DNA of 64,000 bases from Henriciella litoralis. GTDB taxonomy: Bacteria; Pseudomonadota; Alphaproteobacteria; Caulobacterales; Hyphomonadaceae. The notes beneath the pieces were generated by a model. That model was not told where the DNA came from, searched no databases, and saw only the letters and a program-made list of their open reading frames with translations. This document shows positions 18,101 through 26,438 of this stretch, piece by piece. The translations under genes and the position numbers were made by a program. Each line of letters opens with the position of its first letter. The first letter of the stretch is position 1. The stretch is taken from assembly GCF_002088935.1 (NCBI RefSeq), contig NZ_NCSS01000006.1, positions 620,001 to 684,000 of the forward strand. Direction: 5' to 3'.

Positions 18101-18649
18101 ATGCCAAAAATTACCGGATACCGTTTGGTCAAGGAAGAGTACGAGTACGAGCTCTCTCTTGATCTTGACGATCAGGCCATCATGGAAGACCAGCTCTCCA
18201 TAGATGTCATTGCTCGTCGGCGCCATATCAAAGAGGCAGAGTGGATTGAGGTAAAGGTAACTCTCAAATTCGAATTTCCCAAACCAATCGTTCGGGTTTT
18301 CGTCGAGGATAAGCATATCGGAGATATCAATCTCGACTTTATCCGTATTGATGGCGGCGACGACCTTGGGCCAGATTGGGATCCGCTTGAATCGGCCTAC
18401 GAAGGCACGCCACTCGAAAATGCGATCGAGCTAATTCCTGTTGATCCAGTTTTTGGTTGTTTGATCAAAGCAGGCATCAGCACTACTCTAGGCCAGTCTA
18501 TACGATGCTATGACCGAGCAAGGGAAACTCACGAAGGCTTCAGACAACGAATTCGCGAAACATTTGTCTGTCTAGGCGATAGTAGCGTTTTGATGATAAT
18601 GCGTGCCACTGCTCGAACATTTCGCTGTATGATTATGCTGGGCTTCTAG
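18101..18649 (+). CDS. Uncharacterised orphan protein, AT-richer gene
   Basis: No family recognised. The protein of 182 residues starts MPKITGYRLVKEEYEYEL, is acidic and beta-rich over the first 120 residues (alternating charged and hydrophobic residues), and ends in an Arg/Cys/Met-rich stretch without a clear domain. There is no signal peptide or membrane anchor. The gene and its flanks (about 18024-18760) are visibly lower in G+C than adjacent genes and use codons such as ATT, TTT and AAA more, suggesting horizontal acquisition. The ribosome site GGGGAG is 8 bases from the start and a good promoter lies upstream, so expression is plausible. The abrupt C-terminus could be a truncation. Confidence 0.7.
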   Translation: MPKITGYRLVKEEYEYELSLDLDDQAIMEDQLSIDVIARRRHIKEAEWIEVKVTLKFEFPKPIVRVFVEDKHIGDINLDFIRIDGGDDLGPDWDPLESAYEGTPLENAIELIPVDPVFGCLIKAGISTTLGQSIRCYDRARETHEGFRQRIRETFVCLGDSSVLMIMRATARTFRCMIMLGF

Positions 18650-18761
18650 AAAACATATTTGCCTTCTTTCCATTCCATGACTTGCCAGGGATTGGCAGCG
18701 TGCACGATTTGAATATGGTGCGGCGAAAATAGTGCACATGTGAAATAAACCGGAGGAAAAC

Positions 18762-19532
18762 ATGGCCAGTCTTTTCGACATGAGCGGCAAGGTCGCCGTC
18801 ATTACGGGCTCATCGCGCGGCATCGGCAAATCCATCGCCGAGGAAATGGCCGAGCAAGGCGCCAAGGTCGTCATTTCCTCGCGCAAGCCGGGCCCCTGCC
18901 AGGACGTCGCTGCCGAGATCAATGCCAAGCATGGCGATGGCACCGCGATTTCCGTCCCGGCCAATATTTCCTCCAAGGAAGAGCTTCAGACGCTGATCGA
19001 TGAGACGCGCAAGGCGTTCGGCAAGATCGATGTGCTGGTCTGCAACGCCGCCTCGAACCCGTATTACGGTCCGATGGAAAAGATCGAGGATGATGCGTTC
19101 GAGAAGATCCTGCAGAACAACATCATCTCCAATCACTGGCTGATCCAGATGGTCGCCCCGGAGATGAAAGAGCGCAAGGATGGCGCGATTGTCATCATCT
19201 CCTCGATTGGTGGCCTGAAAGGCTCGCCCGTTATCGGTGCCTACAACATCTCCAAGGCGGCAGATTTTCAGCTTGCCCGCAACTACGCGATCGAGCTTGG
19301 GCCGCACAATATCCGCGTCAATTGCGTCGCGCCCGGCCTCATCAAGACCGACTTTGCCCGCGCCCTCTGGGAAGACCCGTCGGCCAAAGACCGCATCGAA
19401 AAAGGCACGCCCATGCGCCGTATCGGTGAGCCACAGGACATTGCTGGCGCAGCGATTTTCCTTGCGTCTGATGCCGGAAAATACATGGCCGGGCAGATGA
19501 TCGTCGTCGATGGCGGCTCGGTTATTGTCTAG
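18762..19532 (+). CDS. SDR-family NAD(P)-dependent oxidoreductase
   Basis: Short-chain dehydrogenase/reductase of 256 residues, typical length. Cofactor motif TGSSRGIG at about residues 15-22, structural NAAS near 93, catalytic Ser in ISSIGG near 146, and YNISK active-site Tyr/Lys near 161-165. A GGAGGA ribosome site precedes the ATG. Substrate unknown; the next gene starts 3 bases after its stop, so SDR, CsaA-like protein and thioesterase form an operon. Confidence 0.94.
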   Translation: MASLFDMSGKVAVITGSSRGIGKSIAEEMAEQGAKVVISSRKPGPCQDVAAEINAKHGDGTAISVPANISSKEELQTLIDETRKAFGKIDVLVCNAASNPYYGPMEKIEDDAFEKILQNNIISNHWLIQMVAPEMKERKDGAIVIISSIGGLKGSPVIGAYNISKAADFQLARNYAIELGPHNIRVNCVAPGLIKTDFARALWEDPSAKDRIEKGTPMRRIGEPQDIAGAAIFLASDAGKYMAGQMIVVDGGSVIV

Positions 19533-19535
19533 ACC

Positions 19536-19907
19536 ATGCATAAAGTAGACCTGCCCGGCAATCCGCCCGAAGCGGAGACCGATTTCGACACGTTCCGCAA
19601 GATCGACATCCGCGTCGGCACCGTGCTGGAGGCCGCGCCCCTTGAGGGCGCGCGCAAGCCTGCCATCCGGCTGCTTATCGACTTTGGCCCCGGCATCGGG
19701 AACAAGAAATCCTCCGCCCAGATCACAGAACACTATGAGGCCGATCAGCTGGTCGGCCGACAGGTGATGGCGGTGGTAAATTTCCCGCCGCGCCAGATCG
19801 GCAAATTCATGTCCGAAGTCCTCACGCTTGGCTTTCCCGATGATGCGGGCGCGATCATCCTCGGCGCCGCCGACACCCCTGTGCCCAATGGAGCGCGCCT
19901 CGTATGA
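19536..19907 (+). CDS. csaA: CsaA-like tRNA-binding-domain protein
   Basis: Protein of 123 residues made of a single OB-fold tRNA-binding (Trbp111/CsaA) domain. The signature FRKIDIRVGTVLEA lies at about residues 20-33, with KKSSAQITEHY near 53 and VVNFPPRQIGKFMSEVLTLG near 80-99. CsaA has been described in Bacillus as a secretion-associated chaperone that binds precursor proteins; a tRNA-binding role is also possible. The next ATG overlaps its stop, an odd pairing with a thioesterase. Confidence 0.9.
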   Translation: MHKVDLPGNPPEAETDFDTFRKIDIRVGTVLEAAPLEGARKPAIRLLIDFGPGIGNKKSSAQITEHYEADQLVGRQVMAVVNFPPRQIGKFMSEVLTLGFPDDAGAIILGAADTPVPNGARLV

Positions 19908-20389
19908 GCCTTGATTACGACCCGAACGACTATGCCCCCATGTTTCAGGGCTTCCTTGCGGGCATCAGCTCAGGCGACTGGCCGTCCAAGCCGAAAGGCA
20001 TCGCCAAGCTCGGCATTATGCCCGAGGACTGGCTGAAAGAGATCAGCCCCGGCCATGTCCACTATGTCTGGCCGAATGATGGCAGCCACGACATTCAACC
20101 CGGCCGTGCCTTTGGCGGATGGGTCGGCGCCCTGTCAGACCATGTCGTCTCGATCTGCATGTTTTCGGCCCTTGAGGATGGCGAAGCGTTCACCACGCAG
20201 GACCTCCAGATCAAGCTGTTCAGACCGGTCTCGCATGGCGACATCACGATCGACGCGCGCGTCGTGAACCGGTCCCGCACCACCGGCTATATCGAGGCCG
20301 AATGGAAAAATGCCGAGGGCAAACTCCTCGTCAAAGTCATCGCATGGAAAGCCATCCGCTCGGTCGAGGCCATCCACGGACAGCGTTGA
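19904..20389 (+). CDS. PaaI-type hotdog thioesterase
   Basis: Hotdog-fold thioesterase of 161 residues. The core PGRAFGGWVGALSDHVVSICMFSAL (about 66-90) is the helix-plus-catalytic loop of PaaI-type acyl-CoA thioesterases, followed by TTQDLQIKLFRPVSHG and EAEWKNAEGKLLVK strands. It starts inside the csaA stop (ATGA, 19904-19907). Likely hydrolyses an acyl-CoA made in this catabolic region; specificity unknown. It is convergent with hsdR. Confidence 0.88.
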   Translation: MSLDYDPNDYAPMFQGFLAGISSGDWPSKPKGIAKLGIMPEDWLKEISPGHVHYVWPNDGSHDIQPGRAFGGWVGALSDHVVSICMFSALEDGEAFTTQDLQIKLFRPVSHGDITIDARVVNRSRTTGYIEAEWKNAEGKLLVKVIAWKAIRSVEAIHGQR

Positions 20390-20469
20390 GTTAAGGGCGT
20401 GGCTAGTTAAATCGCGTCTGTTATGTTTGCCGTTGGCCATGTCGGACATTCTACCAACATTTTTCAGGC

Positions 20470-22848
20470 TTACTCGGCGTAGATGAAGCGTTGCAGGTCC
20501 GAAAAAGCGGCTTTCACCTGTGCAAGATCGCCCAGGCTGCGCTTGGCGTCACTGGTGGATCCGTAGCGGCTGACAAGTCGGCTTCCAAGCGTATCATAGC
20601 CTAGCTCTGCAACGCCTTCGCGCTCATAAGCGTAAAGCACGTCCTTCAGGAAATCACGCATCTCAAGCTCAAAACCTTCCAGGCCATCGCGGCGGGCGGC
20701 GTCGGCGCGGTCCCGTCTCGTCTTCGGATCGAGTGAGAAGCGGACATAGGCGAGCACGTCAAACACGTCGCTATCGCGCGCATCGATGAGGGCGCCCATC
20801 TCTTCCAGACGTTCCAGATCATAGCCACGCTCTTCCAGCACTGTGAACAGTGTCGCCCGCAATTCGGGGTCGCTCCACTTTGCGCGCAACTCGTCTTCGC
20901 CGGAGAGGATGTCAGACAAATCCCCAAACAGCCGCTTCATGAAATCTTCGGCGCTGATCGGTCTTCCATCCACCCAATAGCTTGTGGAGGCCATATACTG
21001 GATGCGCCGTTCTTTTCCGTCAGCAAGCTTGATAAGGATCTTGGCCGGACGTGGCTCTCCAGGGCTGTCATCGACGTACTCCCTGTCTTCCTCCTCCATA
21101 CCGCCCTTCGGCCCATCCTTGCCGCCAGTTGGAGGCTTTTCGGGCGGCTCCAGCGGCTCGCCGTCCCATTCAGGGTCGTTGAAGTGTTCATACGCCTTCA
21201 CGAAGTCGTAGATCGTGAAATAGTCCTTGCCTTCAAATGTGCGCGTGCCGCGCCCGACGATCTGCTTGAACTCGATCATCGAGCGAACCGGCCGCATCAG
21301 AACGATGTTGCGGATATTGCGCGCATCAACGCCGGTTGAGAGTTTCTGAGACGTCGTCAGGATCGTCGGGATCGTCTTCTCGTTGTCCTGAAAGGTGCGA
21401 AGATGCGCTTCGCCGATCTCGCCATCTTCGGCGGTCACGCGCTCACAATAGTGAGGGTCCGGCACGACTTTCATCTCATTGATATAGTCGCGCACCCGGG
21501 CGGCATGGTCCTGCGTGGCGCAGAACACCAGCGTCTTCTGGCGCGGATCGATCTGCGTCATGAACTCGCGCACGCGGCTGCGCTCGCGTTCCTCGATCAC
21601 GATCTTCGTGTTGAAGTCGCCTTCAGTATATTTACGGCCTTCTTCGATCTCGCCGTCGATCACGGTGTCGCCCGCGCCGAAGACATACTCATCGATCGTG
21701 CTCGCCATCTGGCGCACCTTGAAAGGCGTGAGGAAGCCATCCTCGATCCCTTCTTTCAGGGCGTAGGTATAAACCGGTTCCCCGAAATAGTTATAGGTAT
21801 CGACATTGATCGTGCGCTTCGGCGTCGCCGTCAGGCCGAGCTGCACAGCGGGCGCGAAATGCTCCAGAATCGCGCGCCAGGTGCTTTCATCATTTGCCCC
21901 GCCCCTATGACACTCATCGATGATGATGAAATCGAAGAAGTCCGGCGGATATTGCAGATAGTTCGGCGGACCGTTGGAGATGATCTCGCCGCTCTCATCC
22001 TCGCTTTCCTCGCCAGCGCCACTCGTCATCAATGTCTGGAAGATCGAGAAGAAGACGCTCGCATTCTTCGGCATACGGCCGCGGCGCTCGCGGATTTCCT
22101 TGGGATTGATGCGCGACAATGCGCCAGCCTCAAACGCCGAGAAGGAGTTGAAGGCCTGATCGGCGAGAATGTTGCGATCGGCCAGAAACAGGATGCGCGG
22201 GCGGCGCACCGGCTCACCCGTAAGGTTCCAGCTGGCGTGAAACAGCTTCCAGGCGGTCTGGAAAGCGATGCTGGTCTTGCCCGTCCCGGTCGCGAGCGTC
22301 AGCAGGATGCGCTTGTCGCCCTTCGCCACCGCCTCAAGCACCGCATTGATGGCATTGTGCTGGTAATAGCGCGGCTCCCATTTGCCGCCGCCTGTCTCGA
22401 ACGCGACAGCGCCAAAGCGGTCTCGCCACGCATTGTCCTTTGCGAAGACGCGGTCCCACAACTCATTCGGCGTCGGGAAAGGCAGGCCGATATCGCGCTC
22501 GGCGCCCGTCACCATGTCGACTTCGCGCCAGCCTATGCCATTGCTGGAAAAACCGAACCGCGTCTTCAGGCGCCCGGCATAGTCCTTGGCCTGCCCCATG
22601 CCGACCGTGTAGCCGACGCCCGCCTTCTTCGCCTCCATCACGGCGAGTTTCTGGCCGCGATACTCAAAGACGTAATCAGCTGTCTTGGACGGCCCGCGCC
22701 GCCCGCCACTCATGATACGGCCCGGACAGATGACTTCACGGCGCACGCGCGCGCCTTGCGTCGACTTCCAGCCAGCAGCCTCCAGCACCGGGTCAATCCG
22801 GTTGGCGCGTGTATCGGCTTCGGTTTCGGTATGGGCCTCGTCAGTCAT
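20470..22848 (-). CDS. hsdR: Type I restriction enzyme R subunit (HsdR, EcoEI-like)
   Basis: Motor-nuclease subunit of 792 residues that translocates DNA and cuts it when target sites are unmethylated. PD-(D/E)xK nuclease residues at the N-terminus: Asp58, Glu72 and Lys74 (MEAKK). Helicase motor: Walker A GTGKT at 188-192, DECH at 311-314, and helicase motif VI GRGTRT in the second RecA domain. The C-terminal helical part ends normally. The length matches the shorter EcoEI-type (type IB) subunits. Last gene of the leftward locus hsdM, hsdS, small zinc-ribbon ORF, hsdR; no inactivating mutation seen. Confidence 0.95.
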   Translation of the reverse strand: MTDEAHTETEADTRANRIDPVLEAAGWKSTQGARVRREVICPGRIMSGGRRGPSKTADYVFEYRGQKLAVMEAKKAGVGYTVGMGQAKDYAGRLKTRFGFSSNGIGWREVDMVTGAERDIGLPFPTPNELWDRVFAKDNAWRDRFGAVAFETGGGKWEPRYYQHNAINAVLEAVAKGDKRILLTLATGTGKTSIAFQTAWKLFHASWNLTGEPVRRPRILFLADRNILADQAFNSFSAFEAGALSRINPKEIRERRGRMPKNASVFFSIFQTLMTSGAGEESEDESGEIISNGPPNYLQYPPDFFDFIIIDECHRGGANDESTWRAILEHFAPAVQLGLTATPKRTINVDTYNYFGEPVYTYALKEGIEDGFLTPFKVRQMASTIDEYVFGAGDTVIDGEIEEGRKYTEGDFNTKIVIEERERSRVREFMTQIDPRQKTLVFCATQDHAARVRDYINEMKVVPDPHYCERVTAEDGEIGEAHLRTFQDNEKTIPTILTTSQKLSTGVDARNIRNIVLMRPVRSMIEFKQIVGRGTRTFEGKDYFTIYDFVKAYEHFNDPEWDGEPLEPPEKPPTGGKDGPKGGMEEEDREYVDDSPGEPRPAKILIKLADGKERRIQYMASTSYWVDGRPISAEDFMKRLFGDLSDILSGEDELRAKWSDPELRATLFTVLEERGYDLERLEEMGALIDARDSDVFDVLAYVRFSLDPKTRRDRADAARRDGLEGFELEMRDFLKDVLYAYEREGVAELGYDTLGSRLVSRYGSTSDAKRSLGDLAQVKAAFSDLQRFIYAE

Positions 22849-22898
22849 CCAGTTGGCGCTCTGGCCCCTCCAGCCTCTTCCTCCCCGCGACTATCATA

Positions 22899-23156
22899 TC
22901 AGACGTTGAAACTGTCCACCCATTCCGAAATATCCAGCCCAGGCATGCCGCCCTGGCAGTCTGGGCATTTGCGCTGGTGGAAGTCAGAGCCGTTGGCGCC
23001 GTAGCGGGCGCCGCAGATCGCGCCGGTCTCATCACGGCGGACGCAGGTGAGCACCCAGACATATTGCAGGTGATCAGTGCCCGGCAGGTCTGTGCGCGCG
23101 ATCAGGATCTGGTCATTTCGGTTGATGTCGCCGGGAATGCGGGATGATTTAGCCAT
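22899..23156 (-). CDS. Small zinc-ribbon-like protein inside the restriction locus
   Basis: Unrecognised protein of 85 residues lying 3 bases after hsdS and 50 bases before hsdR on the same strand, so co-transcribed. Four cysteines (Cys38, Cys48, Cys64, Cys67; CX9C then CPDC) form a likely zinc ribbon; residues 16-36 (ILIARTDLPGTDHLQYVWVL) look like a beta-sheet core. No membrane segment. Candidate roles are control of the R subunit, DNA binding or anti-restriction modulation; all are inference. Codon use matches hsdR, supporting a real gene. Confidence 0.72.
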   Translation of the reverse strand: MAKSSRIPGDINRNDQILIARTDLPGTDHLQYVWVLTCVRRDETGAICGARYGANGSDFHQRKCPDCQGGMPGLDISEWVDSFNV

Positions 23157-23159
23157 GGA

Positions 23160-24338
23160 TCAGGTCAGCTCCCCTGCAAAGGCTTGTCGGAGAAGGGACT
23201 GGCGGAGGTCGTCGAGGTCCTGCAGCTTAGTCCTGTATAGCTCGGTCAAGGTGCGGCACTCGATATCCGCTTGATCGATAGCTAAGGCCATAAGTTGCTG
23301 CTTCGCCAAAGGGGGAAGCTTGAACCGATAGGCAAACAGATGATTCCGATTCACCTTAGGCATGCCCGCCCGATTCGAACCGCTAATAGCGTACTCCGTA
23401 AACTCATGGCTTAAAAGAAGATGGAATAGAAAGTCTCTAGTCAGTTTTTCGGGGCTGGGCGTGATCGGATAAACATCGGCACTACACAAGCCACTAAAGT
23501 CGGGTCGGGCGGCTTTTCTCAGGTACGGTCGGATCTTGCTGTAAAGAACTGCTTTCTGGTCAAAGAGGTATTTTCCGGACTTCAACTTCTCTTCGCGCGC
23601 GGTTTTTACCTCGACAAGTTCATCTGATCCCGACGTCATGTTTCCAGCGCCTAAGTGAAGGAAGTCTTCGTAGGCCTTCTCTCGTGGGTCGACCAATCCG
23701 GAAACGATGTCAGCAACTTCTGACAAAAGCACTTCTTCCGAATCTGAGCCTGTCTGTGCCAGCACATTAGTTTTATGGCTTTCAAACAGTTCCCGCGCGC
23801 TGGCGAGGTTGGCTTCGGTGTTTTCGCGGGCGCGGGCGAGGCCCTCAAAGGCCTCATCCAGCACCGCCACAATCCGCCTCTGCTGCTCGAGCGGGGGAAG
23901 CGGCACTGCGATTTTCCTAATGTCACTGATGTTCAAGCTTGCTCTCGTCGCACCTCCGGTCGGGAATTTTCCTTCCATGCTCAATAGAAAATAGCGAAGA
24001 AAGCTACGATCAACTCTTTCGTCGGGATCAATGAGAGCGATTGTTCTGCTGATATTGGAGCCGGCGTATTCATCGGGACAAAGTGCAACACGACCGATCG
24101 TGCCTTGAATGCTAAGCAGTATCTCACCGCCCATCAAAATGCTTCTTTTAAATTCGGCGCTAAGTTCGTCGGTTATTAAGTAAAGGTCTGACGGATCGAG
24201 ATAATTCTCCCTAATGTCGGTTATCCGAATGAGTCGAACCCCCTCCGTCTGTCGTTCTCCAGGCTTCAAGACTCCGTAACATATCGGGCGATCCTTTGTG
24301 AGATCGGCGAGTGTCGTGAGCGGCCACCCCGCCTTCAC
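23160..24338 (-). CDS. hsdS: Type I restriction specificity subunit (HsdS)
   Basis: DNA-recognition subunit of 392 residues that gives the methyltransferase and nuclease their bipartite target. Two target-recognition domains (about 1-150 and 195-340) alternate with two conserved helical spacers that begin PLPPLEQQRRIVAVLDEAF (about 150) and KLPPLAKQQLMALAIDQAD (about 340). The recognition-domain DNA is visibly lower in G+C than the spacers, typical of domain exchange. The start overlaps the hsdM stop (ATGA, 24335-24338). The recognition sequence cannot be predicted by reading. Confidence 0.94.
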   Translation of the reverse strand: MKAGWPLTTLADLTKDRPICYGVLKPGERQTEGVRLIRITDIRENYLDPSDLYLITDELSAEFKRSILMGGEILLSIQGTIGRVALCPDEYAGSNISRTIALIDPDERVDRSFLRYFLLSMEGKFPTGGATRASLNISDIRKIAVPLPPLEQQRRIVAVLDEAFEGLARARENTEANLASARELFESHKTNVLAQTGSDSEEVLLSEVADIVSGLVDPREKAYEDFLHLGAGNMTSGSDELVEVKTAREEKLKSGKYLFDQKAVLYSKIRPYLRKAARPDFSGLCSADVYPITPSPEKLTRDFLFHLLLSHEFTEYAISGSNRAGMPKVNRNHLFAYRFKLPPLAKQQLMALAIDQADIECRTLTELYRTKLQDLDDLRQSLLRQAFAGELT

Positions 24339-25786
24339 AGCAGCCCCCGGATATTCTCCAGAATGTCCGCCGTCTCGCGGTCGCGCGCCAGCATATCCTC
24401 GATAATCTCTTCCGGCGCGCGAAGCGGGGCCTCTTCCGGGGTGTTCGGGTTCTTCACGGAGAGGTCGTAGGTCGCCTCATCCAGATCGGCGGCTTTTACC
24501 GTCCAGCTCTTCTCGCTTTCCGCGCGCGTCTTCTGGAGTTTGACGAACTCCGCCATGTCTTGATCGTTCAGCGGATTGGTCTTGCCCAGATTGCGGCCGG
24601 GATCGAGCGCATAATACCAGGTCTCGCGTGTCGGTTTGCCCTTCTCGAAGAAGAGCACGACGGTCTTCACGCCCGCGCCCTGAAACGTGCCGCCTGGACA
24701 GTCGAGCACCGTGTGCAAGTCGCAGGTCTCCAGCAGCTCCTTGCGCAGTGCCACGCTCGCATTGTCAGTATTGCTGAGGAAGGTGTTCTTGATAACGATG
24801 CCGGCACGGCCGCCCGCCTTCAGCTTGCGCATGAAATGCTGCAGGAAGAGATAGGCCGTCTCGCCGGAGCGGATCGGGAAATTGTGCTGCACCTCGGTGC
24901 GCTCCCCGCCGCCAAAGGGCGGGTTGGCGAGCACCACATCGTGACGGTCCTTTTCCTGAATATCCATCACATTCTCGTTGAGGGAGTTTGTGTGCAGGAT
25001 GTTCGGCGTCTCGATGCCGTGCAGGATCATGTTCATGATGCCGATCACATAGGCGAGCGACTTCTTCTCCTGCCCAAAGAAGGTGCGCTTCTGCAGCGCC
25101 GCAAATTGCGCCGAGCTGATATTGGGCTTGTGCATGTAGGCATAGGCTTCGCAGAGAAAGCCTGCCGAGCCGACCGCGCCGTCATAGATGGTCTCTCCGA
25201 TCTTCGGGTCGATCACCTCGATCATGGCGCGGATCAGCGGGCGCGGTGTATAATACTCCCCGCCATTGCGGCCCGCATTGCCCATCCGCTTGATGCGCGC
25301 TTCGTAGAGGTCCGACAGCTCATGCTTTTCGGCCTGGCTGTTGAAGCGCAGCTCATCGGCAATCTCCAGAACGTCGCGAAGCACATAGCCCGAACGGAAG
25401 CGGTTGATGATCTCGTTGAAGATCTCGCCGATCTTGTATTCGATTGTGTCGGGAGAGACGGCGCTTTCACGGAAGCTGCCGAGATAGGGGAAGAGCTGGT
25501 CATTGACGAACTTGATCAGATCATCGCCCGTCAGCGCGGCGTTATGGTCGAATTTGCCGTCCTTGTCCTTGGGCGCGGCCCATGTCTGCCAGCGATATTC
25601 GGGGGAGAGGATCGGCTGATAGGCCTTGCCTTCAAGCTCCGCCATGTCGGCGCGTTCGCTCTCCATGTCGTCGAGATATTTGAGGAACATGATCCAGCTG
25701 GTCTGTTCGGCATAGTCCAGCTCTGAGGCAACGCCCTGCTCCGTGCGCAGCGCCTTGTCGATATTGTTGAAGGCGTTTTCGAACAT
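24335..25786 (-). CDS. hsdM: Type I DNA N6-adenine methyltransferase (HsdM)
   Basis: Modification subunit of 483 residues. The start MFENAFNNIDKAL at 25786 has AGGAG a few bases upstream and is the family N-terminus; the in-frame extension to 25870 is not supported. Helical N-domain (about 1-150), SAM-binding motif with YDGAVGSAGFL near 205, catalytic NPPF at 288-291. Acts with HsdS (M2S1) to methylate adenine and with HsdR to restrict. First gene of the locus. Confidence 0.95.
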   Translation of the reverse strand: MFENAFNNIDKALRTEQGVASELDYAEQTSWIMFLKYLDDMESERADMAELEGKAYQPILSPEYRWQTWAAPKDKDGKFDHNAALTGDDLIKFVNDQLFPYLGSFRESAVSPDTIEYKIGEIFNEIINRFRSGYVLRDVLEIADELRFNSQAEKHELSDLYEARIKRMGNAGRNGGEYYTPRPLIRAMIEVIDPKIGETIYDGAVGSAGFLCEAYAYMHKPNISSAQFAALQKRTFFGQEKKSLAYVIGIMNMILHGIETPNILHTNSLNENVMDIQEKDRHDVVLANPPFGGGERTEVQHNFPIRSGETAYLFLQHFMRKLKAGGRAGIVIKNTFLSNTDNASVALRKELLETCDLHTVLDCPGGTFQGAGVKTVVLFFEKGKPTRETWYYALDPGRNLGKTNPLNDQDMAEFVKLQKTRAESEKSWTVKAADLDEATYDLSVKNPNTPEEAPLRAPEEIIEDMLARDRETADILENIRGLL

Positions 25787-26095
25787 GCGAGGCTCCTGAT
25801 TCTTGCAAGCCCTATCGGAAGGCAGGACACGCACCGGCACAAGATCAAAACAACTGATGGATAGCGACACTCATGCATGCGTGGAAAATCAGTTTCGCAT
25901 GGTATTAGAAAAATGGCGCAGCAGCGGGCTTGAACCTCCACGTTATGAGACGCGCGGACCGGAACCGCACGTCGCCAAGTGGTTGTTGCACCCTGCTCCA
26001 TCTTCATCACGCCCAAAAAAATGCGGCCGCCGGTCCTCTCCTTTCTGGAGACTGAACCGGCGGCCGCGCCCGATTTTGGTTTGACTGCCTGAGCC
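25787..26095. other. Intergenic region upstream of hsdM
   Basis: About 309 bases without a gene. It holds the terminator of the lipoprotein gene (26015-26067) and, on the minus strand around 25910-26000, a degenerate tRNA-like stretch with a CTCATA loop and a GGTTCAAGCCC T-loop-like segment but no proper cloverleaf. The leftward hsd promoter must lie here; I could not pick out convincing -35 and -10 boxes. Confidence 0.5.
26015..26067 (-). terminator. Intrinsic terminator of the polyproline lipoprotein gene
   Basis: A perfect 12-bp G+C stem (26023-26034 with 26056-26067) and a 21-base loop are followed on the minus strand by seven T (complement of 26015-26021). It sits 29 bases after the stop of the gene at 26096-26425 and insulates the restriction locus from upstream leftward transcription. 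Confidence 0.85.
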
Positions 26096-26425
26096 TTACG
26101 GATCGGGAACCGCGAACGGGTCGGTTGTGAAGCTCACCGCTGTGATCGTGATCGTGTCAGGATCGAGCGGTGTGCCGAACCGGCCTGTGTTGAATGCCGT
26201 TCCGAAGCCGGCACCAAAGCTGGTGTCCGGGTCCACCACGCCGTCCCCCGGTGGAGGGGGTGGCGGCGGCGGAGGTGGAGGCGGCGGAGGCGGAGGTGGC
26301 GGTGGAGGCGGGGGCGCAACTGGGCTTCCCCCTCCACTATTACTGCCACCACATGCCGTGATGCCCATTGCGGCCACACCGGCCAGCAAAGCGAGCTTCA
26401 GGTATGAGTGCTTGCGATCATGCAT
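26096..26425 (-). CDS. Short lipoprotein with 22-residue polyproline tract
   Basis: Predicted lipoprotein of 109 residues with no recognised domain. The signal peptide ends in a lipobox (GITAC, Cys about residue 25), then a Gly/Ser linker, 22 consecutive prolines (codons 26249-26314) and about 50 residues with little homology signal (TSFGAGFGTAFNTGRFG). The polyproline rod could span a cell-wall or periplasmic distance. It lies 13 bases after the DUF4331 gene and shares its operon and the terminator at 26015-26067. The repeat makes the length liable to change. Confidence 0.75.
   Translation of the reverse strand: MHDRKHSYLKLALLAGVAAMGITACGGSNSGGGSPVAPPPPPPPPPPPPPPPPPPPPPPGDGVVDPDTSFGAGFGTAFNTGRFGTPLDPDTITITAVSFTTDPFAVPDP
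26249..26314. repeat. CCN microsatellite coding for 22 prolines
   Basis: Twenty-two successive proline codons (CCN on the minus strand, seen as GGN-type triplets on the plus strand) inside the lipoprotein gene. Units vary at the third base, but runs such as GGCGGCGGC remain slippage-prone. Read on the plus strand the tract would give glycines, which creates a spurious plus-strand open frame. Confidence 0.9.
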
Positions 26426-26438
26426 GTTTCAATACCCC

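Noticed and set aside
21403..23004. 533-codon plus-strand open frame opposite hsdR
   Set aside because: It is antisense to a well-supported hsdR with intact motifs; the His/Arg/Ala-rich translation is typical of a shadow frame in G+C-rich DNA.
24560..25726. 388-codon plus-strand open frame opposite hsdM
   Set aside because: Shadow of hsdM, no motifs.
25910..26000. tRNA-Met-like sequence on the minus strand (CTCATA loop, GGTTCAAGCCC)
   Set aside because: The anticodon-type loop has six bases, the spacing to the T-loop-like segment is about seven bases short, and no acceptor stem pairs. Could be a relic, but not a functional tRNA by eye; a covariance-model scan would decide.
20470..26067. Restriction locus as part of a mobile genomic island
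   Set aside because: No integrase, transposase, direct repeats or intact tRNA at the borders could be found; only the hsdS mosaic hints at exchange.
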